The notes under the pieces: generated by a model
What the model saw: the letters and a program-made list of their open reading frames with translations, nothing else
What the model was told of the DNA's origin: nothing
Databases searched by the model: none
Program-made: the position numbers and the translations under genes
NCBI RefSeq assembly: GCF_004364325.1
Contig: NZ_SOCP01000006.1
Coordinates: 372,001 to 436,000 of the forward strand
Direction: 5' to 3'
Length of the DNA: 64,000 bases
Origin: Actinophytocola oryzae
GTDB taxonomy: Bacteria; Actinomycetota; Actinomycetes; Mycobacteriales; Pseudonocardiaceae
Part shown: one piece after another, positions 1 to 5,697 of the stretch
Numbering within the stretch: position 1 is the stretch's first letter
Layout of the letters: each line of letters starts with the position of its first letter

Positions 1-127
1 CGTCGGGGACCTCGACGAGCTGCTCGGGCTCGGCGCCACCGTCGTGCGGCGCAAGGATGACGAGATCGACCGGGACCAGCTCGCCGACCCAGAGGGCAAC
101 GAGTTCTGCGTCTTCGTCCCGCTGTGA
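1..127 (+). CDS. VOC/glyoxalase-family protein, C-terminal fragment
   Basis: The window opens inside this gene; the readable frame begins at base 2 and ends with TGA at 125-127. The last residues, DPEGNEFCVFVPL, carry the D-P-E-G-N-E-F signature that ends many glyoxalase/bleomycin-resistance (VOC) domains, where the Glu usually supplies a metal ligand. The enzyme activity cannot be told from 41 residues. The stop codon overlaps the GTG start of the next gene, so the two are probably co-transcribed. The fold-family call is fairly safe; the specific function is unknown. Confidence 0.72.
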   Translation, partial: VGDLDELLGLGATVVRRKDDEIDRDQLADPEGNEFCVFVPL

Positions 128-879
128 CCGGGCTCGAGATCGGGATCGTCGTCGTCGCCGGGTTCCTCGCCGGGGGCATCAACACCGTCGTCGGGTCGGG
201 GACGCTCATCACGTTCCCCGTCCTGCTCGCCATCGGGTACCCGCCGGTGGTCGCGAACGTGTCCAACAGCCTGGGTCTCGTCCTCGGCTCGGTCAGCGGG
301 GCCATCGGCTACCGGCGCGAGCTGAAGGGCCAGGGCGGCAGGCTCGTCCGGTTCGGGGCCGTCGCCGTGCTCGGCGGTGTGACAGGAGCGCTGCTACTAC
401 TCGTTCTGCCCGCGGACGCGTTCGAGGCGGTCGTGCCCGTGCTGATCGTCGTCGCGCTCGTGCTCGTCATCCTGCAACCGCGCATCTCACGCAGGCTCGC
501 CGAGCGCGGTGCGGACCGGCACCCGCACGGCGGCGTACCGCTGCTGGTCGGCGTGTTCGGGACCGCCGTCTACGGCGGCTACTTCGGTGCCGCGCAGGGT
601 GTGATCCTCGTCGCGCTCATGGGGATCCTCATGGACGAGCCCCTGCAACGGCTCAACGCGGTCAAGAACGTCTTCGTCGCGATCGCGAACCTCGTGTCCG
701 GAGTGGTCTTCGTGTTCGTCGCCGACGTGGACTGGCTGGTCGTGGGCCTGCTCGCGGGCGGGTCCGTCCTCGGTGGCGTCGTCGGTGCCCGGATCGGACG
801 ACGACTGCGGCCGATCTGGCTCCGGGCGACCATCGTGGTGGTCGGATGCGTGGCGATCGTCCAGCTGTTGGTCACGTGA
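124..879 (+). CDS. TSUP-family (TauE/SafE-like) membrane permease
   Basis: This 251-residue protein is almost entirely hydrophobic, with about eight membrane segments. The N-terminal stretch GGINTVVGSGTLITFPVLL and the second-half repeat FGTAVYGGYFGAAQGVIL are the paired signature motifs of the TSUP family (formerly DUF81), whose members move sulfite, sulfoacetate or other small organic anions across the inner membrane. The substrate here is not indicated. It starts with GTG at 124, inside the stop codon of the preceding VOC gene, so translation is probably coupled. Length fits the family. Confidence 0.9.
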   Translation: MTGLEIGIVVVAGFLAGGINTVVGSGTLITFPVLLAIGYPPVVANVSNSLGLVLGSVSGAIGYRRELKGQGGRLVRFGAVAVLGGVTGALLLLVLPADAFEAVVPVLIVVALVLVILQPRISRRLAERGADRHPHGGVPLLVGVFGTAVYGGYFGAAQGVILVALMGILMDEPLQRLNAVKNVFVAIANLVSGVVFVFVADVDWLVVGLLAGGSVLGGVVGARIGRRLRPIWLRATIVVVGCVAIVQLLVT

Positions 880-939
880 TTACTCCGATCGGCTGGGAAC
901 CGTTGACTGGCGTTCACCTCGACGTGATTGGGTAGTGAG

Positions 940-1620
940 ATGTCTGCAGCCACCCGTACCGAGCCTGTCCAGCTGGCCGACGGTCGTGCGCTCCGCATGA
1001 CCCTCGCCGAGCCACACGGCGTGATCAGAGGCGGGATCGTGGTCCTCCACGAGGAACGCGGCATCACCGAGACCATGCGGGCGCTGGTCTCCGGGCTCGC
1101 GGACGAGGGCTGGCTGACCGTCGCCCCGCACATCTACGACGGCGACTCCACCGAGACCGACGCCGACACGGCGCGCGACCGCGCGAGCACGCTGTCCGGC
1201 GACTCGGTGCTCGCACACACCGACATCGCGTTCGGCTGGTTGGCACAGCACGGGATCGAGGCCGACCGCATCGGCGTCGTCGGCTTCGAGCTGGGTGGCG
1301 CGGTGTCGCTCGTGGTGGCCGCGAGCCGCGACATCGGCGCGGCCGTCTCCGTGGCGGGCGGCGGGATCCTGCAACCCGCGTCACCGGGGCTACCGGCCCT
1401 TGTGGACGTCGCCTCGGAGCTGCGGTGCCCGTGGCTCGGCCTGTTCGGCGACAAGGTGGCGGACGAGGTCGCGTTGCTGCGCGAAGCCGCGCGGCGCTCC
1501 GAGACGGCCAACGACGTGCTGCTCTACCCGGCCGCCGACCACCGCTTCGACATCTACCCCGACTCGGCCATGGAGGCGTGGCAGCGGGTGCTGAACTGGT
1601 TCGACGCGCACCTGCGCTGA
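940..1620 (+). CDS. Dienelactone hydrolase-like alpha/beta hydrolase with altered nucleophile elbow
   Basis: The 226-residue product has the order of a dienelactone hydrolase: an early GGIVVLHEERG strand and oxyanion region, a nucleophile elbow near residue 110, an acid strand LFGDKVADEV, and a late His in AADHRFDIY. Family members have G-F-C/S-x-G-G at the elbow, but here it reads GFELGG, so Glu sits where the nucleophile Cys or Ser should be. It may be inactive, use other chemistry, or bind rather than hydrolyse. ATG 940 was chosen over an in-frame TTG at 928. A 60-base gap separates it from the transporter upstream. Confidence 0.82.
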   Translation: MSAATRTEPVQLADGRALRMTLAEPHGVIRGGIVVLHEERGITETMRALVSGLADEGWLTVAPHIYDGDSTETDADTARDRASTLSGDSVLAHTDIAFGWLAQHGIEADRIGVVGFELGGAVSLVVAASRDIGAAVSVAGGGILQPASPGLPALVDVASELRCPWLGLFGDKVADEVALLREAARRSETANDVLLYPAADHRFDIYPDSAMEAWQRVLNWFDAHLR

Positions 1621-1789
1621 CCGGCACCGTACACGCCCGGACACGCAGCGTTGTGACCAACGTGGACGCGCCTGACGGTCGCTATGCTCCGCACCGCAAC
1701 GAGGACTGGCTCACGATCGCGCCCGCCGACAACCCGCGCCGCACGTCGATGGCGGATGGAATGCCGACGGCCGTGGACTAGGGGTTGTC

Positions 1790-2344
1790 GTGGAGAACGA
1801 GGCTCGGGTCGGCATGGTGGTCGGCTCGCTGGTGGGTGTGGGCTTCGGGTTGGTGTTCATCGAGGTCAACAGCGGTGGGCTGGGTGGCAGCTGGCCGCTC
1901 GTGCTGCGGGTGGCCGGCGCGGTGGTCGCAGCCGTCCTGCTGGCGGGCGTGGTGTGGGTGGCGCGCAGGGGCACCATCGAGGGCGAGGCCCCGTCGGGCG
2001 GCTTCACCGGGAGGCGCTACTGGAACATCGTCGGCCTGGAGGGCGTGGCGCTGTTCCTCGGACTCGTGCTGATCAACGGCGTCTTCAAGCACACCGAGTA
2101 CGCGGTCCCGTGGATCGCGCTGGTGGTCGGTGTCCACTTCGTCCTGCTGGCCCAGGCCTGGCGGATCGACCTGTACCGGTGGCTCGGCTACGCGCAGACA
2201 CTGCTCGGTTTGGTCGGCTTCGTCCTCGCGGCCTTCGGTGCCGCCGTGGCGACGGTGAACCTCGTCTCGGGCGTGCTGTCCGGCGTCGCGTTGTTCGTGA
2301 CGGTCGCGGTCGGCATCCTCCGCTCGCGCCCCGTCACCGCATGA
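1790..2344 (+). CDS. Hypothetical multi-pass membrane protein
   Basis: This 184-residue protein is mostly hydrophobic, with about five or six membrane segments (for example LVLRVAGAVVAAVLLAGVVW near residues 38-57 and LLGLVGFVLAAFGAAVATV near 143-161). I do not recognise the family and see no catalytic motif. It starts with GTG at 1790 after a weak GGGG-containing leader. Its 3' end overlaps the convergent hydrolase gene by 11 bases, so the two transcripts are antisense to each other at their ends. Confidence 0.72.
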   Translation: MENEARVGMVVGSLVGVGFGLVFIEVNSGGLGGSWPLVLRVAGAVVAAVLLAGVVWVARRGTIEGEAPSGGFTGRRYWNIVGLEGVALFLGLVLINGVFKHTEYAVPWIALVVGVHFVLLAQAWRIDLYRWLGYAQTLLGLVGFVLAAFGAAVATVNLVSGVLSGVALFVTVAVGILRSRPVTA

Positions 2345-3107
2345 AGCCGAGCACCCGGTCCAGGAACAGGTCGGGTGCCGAGTCCATGGCCACGTGGGCC
2401 TGACCCGGCAGGTCGAGCACCTCGACGTCCCGCAGCTGCGTGGCCAGCGCCTCCGCCGCCGGCCGGAAGTAGGCGGGGCTCTCGGTGCCGACCAACAGCC
2501 GCACCGGCGCCCTGATGCCCGCGAACCGCGACGCCGCGATGTCGAAGTCCTCGACCGTGGCGAACTCGCGTGGCACGGTCGGCGCCGCGGCCAGCCTGGC
2601 CAGCCAGACCGGTGTGCCGCGCAGCGCGCTGAGCTGCTCGTCGCTCATCGAGAGCGCGTCGCGGAAGAGGACCGTGACGATCTCCTCGGGGGAGCCCGCC
2701 TCGCGCAGCGCGGCCAGGAGGGCAGGCGAGCTGACCTGGTGGCCCGGTGTCGCGGCAGGCGGCTCGTACAGCAGGATCCGGTTGACCGCGTTGGTCAGCA
2801 GGGCCGCCTCGAGTGAGCAGAGCGCGCCGTAGGAGTGGCCGACGACGTACACGTCCTTGCCCGCCGCCCCGATGACCGCGGCCAGGTCCTCGCCCTCGCG
2901 GCGGATGTCGTAGTCGGGACCGTCACCGGACAGGCCGCGCCCGCGCCGGTCGACCGCGTGGACCGTGTACTGCTCGGCGAGCTGGTCGAGCACGGGCAGC
3001 CATCGGGTGTGGTCGGCCGCCGTGCCGTGCACGAGCACCAGCGGCGGCCCCTGGCCGACGGTGTGGAACCCGATGACCGTGCCGTCCCGCGAGGTGACCG
3101 TGCCCAT
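2334..3107 (-). CDS. Alpha/beta-fold hydrolase
   Basis: The 257-residue protein has the standard alpha/beta-hydrolase order: oxyanion strand LVLVHGTAADHTRW (near residues 24-37), AVDRRGRGLSGDG strand and loop, nucleophile elbow GHSYGA (near 91-96), an acid strand VRLLVGTESP, and a C-terminal His in GQAHVAM. It is a cytoplasmic esterase, lipase or dehalogenase-type enzyme; the substrate is not visible. It converges on and overlaps the membrane-protein gene ending at 2344. A hairpin at 3121-3146 separates its start from the tRNA-Glu gene upstream. Confidence 0.88.
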   Translation of the reverse strand: MGTVTSRDGTVIGFHTVGQGPPLVLVHGTAADHTRWLPVLDQLAEQYTVHAVDRRGRGLSGDGPDYDIRREGEDLAAVIGAAGKDVYVVGHSYGALCSLEAALLTNAVNRILLYEPPAATPGHQVSSPALLAALREAGSPEEIVTVLFRDALSMSDEQLSALRGTPVWLARLAAAPTVPREFATVEDFDIAASRFAGIRAPVRLLVGTESPAYFRPAAEALATQLRDVEVLDLPGQAHVAMDSAPDLFLDRVLGFMR

Positions 3108-3120
3108 GGCCGGCGATGTT

Positions 3121-3146
3121 AGCCGCCTCCCGGGTGGGAGGCGGCT
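3121..3146 (-). terminator. Hairpin terminator after tRNA-Glu
   Basis: An 11-bp perfect inverted repeat (AGCCGCCTCCC / GGGAGGCGGCT) with a 4-base loop lies directly after the tRNA-Glu CCA end on the minus strand and touches its last base. There is no T-run, as is common in high-GC actinomycetes. Confidence 0.65.
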
Positions 3147-3220
3147 GGTAGCGCGTACGGGGATCGAACCCGTGTCTCTGGCTTGAGAGGCCAGTGTCCA
3201 TGCCGCTGGACCGACGCGCC
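3146..3220 (-). tRNA. tRNA-Glu(CUC)
   Basis: The minus strand folds as a complete cloverleaf: acceptor GGCGCGT with ACGCGCT, a D arm GTCC/GGAC, anticodon stem CTGGC/GCCAG around loop CTCTCAA (anticodon CUC) and T arm ACGGG-TTCGATC-CCCGT. The 3' CCA is encoded. It reads GAG codons. Confidence 0.95.
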
Positions 3221-3224
3221 GCGG

Positions 3225-3296
3225 TCGGATGCCCGCGAGTCGAACGCGGTGTCTCCTGAATCCAAATCAGGTGGGTTGCCGTCTCCCTCGCATCCG
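3225..3296 (-). tRNA. Atypical tRNA, Pro(UGG)-like
   Basis: The minus strand gives a cloverleaf of 72 bases with acceptor CGGATGC/GCATCCG, anticodon stem CCTGA/TCAGG around TTTGGAT, and T arm CCGCG-TTCGACT-CGCGG. The anticodon by position is UGG. The first pair C1:G72 and discriminator A fit bacterial tRNA-Pro. However, position 8 is G instead of U, the D stem is only three pairs, and position 37 is A although tRNA-Pro normally has G37. No CCA is encoded. It may be a divergent or accessory tRNA, or a decayed one. Confidence 0.55.
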
Positions 3297-3306
3297 TTCG
3301 GCCTGC

Positions 3307-3843
3307 TCACGCCAGTGAGCCTGCCCAGTCCCGCACCTGTGCCAGGTGCGCGGGCCCGAGCCCCTGCCTCGGGTCGACGTGGCACAGGAGTGTCGGGGCC
3401 CCGGCCCGCCGCCGCGTGAACTCCTCGGCGCCGGTCCGGTCGTGCTCGTCGTCGAGCCAGGCCAGTGGCCGACCGGCCGCGTAGTCCGCGACCGCGGGCC
3501 ATTTCCACTCCTCGTCCCAGCCTGAGGTGGTGAGACCGGGGAACTCGACCACCGGCAGCCTCGGCAGCCCGACCGCCGGACCGATGCGGTCGTTCGCCTC
3601 GTGCTGCCAGGTCGTGGCCCACACCAGGGTCAGCCCCGTCTCCTCGGCCAGTGCCAGGAGTTGGGCGCCGTGGCAGGGGTTCAGCCACACCCGCATGCCG
3701 CGGAACCTGCGGGCGTCGCGGCCCGTGTGCCAGCCGGTCGCCGTGCGCCGGTACGTCGTGTAGCCGGGCGGGCGGCGGGTTTTGTTCGCCGCGTACGGGT
3801 TCAGCGGGCCGTCCACGTCGAGCAACAGCAGTCCGCGGGCCAT
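3307..3843 (-). CDS. HAD-like hypothetical protein
   Basis: The 178-residue product begins MARGLLLLDVDGPLNPY, matching HAD motif I (hydrophobic strand followed by D-x-D-G). A later LVWATTWQHEAN resembles motif II (Thr after a strand) and LAWLDDEHD resembles motif IV (DD). A cytoplasmic phosphatase-like role is likely by family; the substrate is unknown. The start is fixed by a strong ribosome site, AAAGGAGGT, at 3851-3859 on the minus strand. The gene sits inside a tRNA cluster, with tRNA-Arg(ACG) 25 bases upstream and the Pro-like tRNA 10 bases downstream, so it may be co-transcribed with tRNAs. Confidence 0.75.
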   Translation of the reverse strand: MARGLLLLDVDGPLNPYAANKTRRPPGYTTYRRTATGWHTGRDARRFRGMRVWLNPCHGAQLLALAEETGLTLVWATTWQHEANDRIGPAVGLPRLPVVEFPGLTTSGWDEEWKWPAVADYAAGRPLAWLDDEHDRTGAEEFTRRRAGAPTLLCHVDPRQGLGPAHLAQVRDWAGSLA

Positions 3844-3868
3844 CACCACCACCTCCTTTCCACCGACG

Positions 3869-3942
3869 CACCCCTGGCAGGACTCGAACCTGCGACCTCG
3901 CCGTTCGTAGCGGCGCGCTCTCTCCACCTGCGCTACAGGGGC
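3869..3942 (-). tRNA. tRNA-Arg(ACG), first copy
   Basis: The acceptor GCCCCTG pairs with CAGGGGT, the anticodon stem CGCCG/CGGCG encloses loop CTACGAA (anticodon ACG), and the T arm is GCAGG-TTCGAGT-CCTGC. No CCA is encoded. A second tRNA with the same anticodon but a different body lies at 17928-18000. Confidence 0.9.
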
Positions 3943-3947
3943 ATGCG

Positions 3948-4020
3948 TACCCCCAGCCGGATTCGAACCGGCGACACACGGCCTCGGAAACCGTTGCTCT
4001 CTCCGCTGAGCTACAGGGGT
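3948..4020 (-). tRNA. tRNA-Arg(CCG)
   Basis: The acceptor ACCCCTG pairs with TGGGGGT using two G-U pairs, the anticodon loop is TTCCGAG (anticodon CCG), and the T arm is GCCGG-TTCGAAT-CCGGC. No CCA is encoded. It is five bases upstream of tRNA-Arg(ACG) on the same strand. Confidence 0.9.
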
Positions 4021-4054
4021 GAAACAATTCGGAAAACGGTACGGAAAACAGAAG

Positions 4055-4086
4055 AGCCGTCCACCGGTCTCCCCGGTCGGACGGCT
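4055..4086 (-). terminator. Hairpin terminator
   Basis: The inverted repeat AGCCGTCC/GGACGGCT has a nested ACCGG/CCGGT. Read on the minus strand it is followed by a T-rich run. It would end a minus-strand transcript before the tRNA-Arg genes, which supports a transcription unit at 4112-4216. Confidence 0.55.
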
Positions 4087-4111
4087 CCCTCGCGACACCC
4101 GCGATCACGGG

Positions 4112-4216
4112 TCACGGTGGGGAGCCAGGTCGCCGTTCCCGCAGCTCACACGGGCGCGGCTCGGGCAGCACGCGGGCACGGGGGCCCTGCGCCGGTCGCC
4201 GCTCGATGCCCGTCAT
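4112..4216 (-). CDS. Possible small protein, 34 aa
   Basis: ATG at 4216 opens a 34-codon frame, MTGIERRPAQGPRARVLPEP and onward, rich in Arg and Pro. It has a good ribosome site (GAGGAG, about five bases upstream) and a hairpin terminator 26 bases after its stop. I do not recognise the peptide and see no signal or membrane segment. It could also be a leader peptide or a chance frame in high-GC sequence; the flanking signals are the only support. Confidence 0.4.
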   Translation of the reverse strand: MTGIERRPAQGPRARVLPEPRPCELRERRPGSPP

Positions 4217-4366
4217 GACCGCTCCTCGTGTATTCGAAACCCGACACCAACAATGGTGGCCTCATCACCCCGTCGAGTCAATGGTATTTAATCCACCCGA
4301 CAATGCGGTCGGTTGACACAACCGTTACTCTGACCCCGACCAACCGCGACCGACAACAGGGGACGG

Positions 4367-5431
4367 ATGATCATGCCGCGGCTAACGTTCGAGGAGCCCA
4401 GGGGCGGCCCCAGGGCGAAGGCCGCACAGTCCGGTCAGCCCGCTGACCAGGCAAAGGATCCCGGGCAGCAGCCCGACCCCCGGTCACCAGGAGCGCAGGC
4501 GCCCGAGCCGGCCGCCCAACCCGCGCCGGCCGACCGTCACGCCGAGCCCGACTTCGCGTGGCTCCGGCCCAGGACCCAGCCCCCTGCCGACTCTCCTGCG
4601 ACACCGCCCACCCGCCCCGAGCCGTCCGACACGCGGGCCGAGGAGCCCGCACCGGCGGAACAGGCGGACGGATGGCCGGTCGAGGCATCCCGGCTGACCG
4701 ACGCGCCGGTGGGTCCAGCCGCCGAGGAGCGCCCACGCCCCGTCGAGCTGTCGTTCCGGCGAGCGGGCGCCCCGGTCCGGTGGGTGGAGTCGGACGAGCC
4801 GGAAGGTCCGGAGGAGAGCCACTCGTCGACCCTGCTGCCACTCGCGCAGCTCGTCGGGCAGGCGAGACCGCAGACCGCGGCGCCGGTCGACCCGCCGGTC
4901 GCGGAGGCCGAACCCGAGGCGAACGAGACAGAGAAGTTCGCGGAGCTGTTCGTCGCCCCGTCCGACGACGAGGACCAGTCCTCCGGCCGCCACCGCCGCT
5001 CCGCCACCCGTGACACCGTGCTCGTGGTCCTCAAGGTCGCCACGGTCGCCGTGGCCATCGCGCTCGTCGGTGCCGTCGTGCTGCTCGCCACCTCGGGCGA
5101 GGACGACGGTCGGACCAAGGCGCCGTCCGTCCCCCAGATCGCGACCAGTGACGACCGCTCCGCCGCGCCGACCACCACCGACGTCGGCGCGATCGTCGCG
5201 CCGGAGGTGCGGTCGCAGACCACCCAGATCGTGCCCCCGCCCGTCACCACGACGACGACCCAGCCGTCGGTGCCGAGCGGACAGCCGAGCAGCCCGCAGA
5301 ACCAGTTCGTCCGCGTCGGTGACCCGTGTGACACGCAGGGTGCCTATGCGTTCACCGAGCGTTTCGAACCGGTCGTGTGTGACCGCGGTCGCGGCGGGGG
5401 CCAGCTCACCTGGCGCCGCGTGTTCAGATAG
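4367..5431 (+). CDS. Membrane-anchored protein with disordered Pro-rich cytoplasmic part
   Basis: The 354-residue protein has a long low-complexity N-terminal region rich in Pro, Ala and Glu (about 1-210), one membrane segment near 216-240 (VLKVATVAVAIALVGAVVLL), a Thr/Pro-rich linker, and a short extracellular end with two Cys (GDPCDTQGAY and PVVCDRG). It is probably a single-pass protein with an outward C-terminal domain. The function is unknown. ATG 4367 follows AGGGGACGG; an ATG two codons later is possible. It lies 266 bases before conservon 1 and could be a neighbouring envelope protein. Confidence 0.82.
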   Translation: MIMPRLTFEEPRGGPRAKAAQSGQPADQAKDPGQQPDPRSPGAQAPEPAAQPAPADRHAEPDFAWLRPRTQPPADSPATPPTRPEPSDTRAEEPAPAEQADGWPVEASRLTDAPVGPAAEERPRPVELSFRRAGAPVRWVESDEPEGPEESHSSTLLPLAQLVGQARPQTAAPVDPPVAEAEPEANETEKFAELFVAPSDDEDQSSGRHRRSATRDTVLVVLKVATVAVAIALVGAVVLLATSGEDDGRTKAPSVPQIATSDDRSAAPTTTDVGAIVAPEVRSQTTQIVPPPVTTTTTQPSVPSGQPSSPQNQFVRVGDPCDTQGAYAFTERFEPVVCDRGRGGGQLTWRRVFR

Positions 5432-5483
5432 GTCCAGACCAATCCGCTCGGTGACGAACCCGGTGCGCAAAGCGACGAAATAA

Positions 5484-5505
5484 CCCATTCGGGTGATGGG
5501 ATTTT
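5484..5505 (+). terminator. Weak hairpin with T-run
   Basis: A five-pair stem CCCAT/ATGGG followed by ATTTT lies about 50 bases after the stop of the membrane-anchored protein. It is short, so the call is tentative. Confidence 0.35.
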
Positions 5506-5697
5506 GGTCGTTACGGACAATCCAGAGGTCAGGCAAGTTACCAGTTTACGTAAAGCCCCTTGCATACTGGTACCAACCACCGTGATCGCTATTTGACTCA
5601 CCGTCCGCCGGTGTTTACCGTTCCCGGCGGGTCCGGGACGGCAAGTGCGGTGCCCTTACAACAACCAGTGGGAACGCCGGAAGGAAAGCGGACCGCG

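Noticed and set aside
1653..1781. A 42-codon plus-strand ORF between the hydrolase-like and membrane genes
   Set aside because: It has no ribosome site or recognisable features, and the frame continues upstream as an antisense-free shadow; not enough to call a gene.
3225..3296. Reading the odd tRNA as tRNA-Gln
   Set aside because: The stem CCTGA/TCAGG fixes the loop as TTTGGAT, so the anticodon is UGG. A Gln anticodon would need UUG or CUG at positions 34-36.
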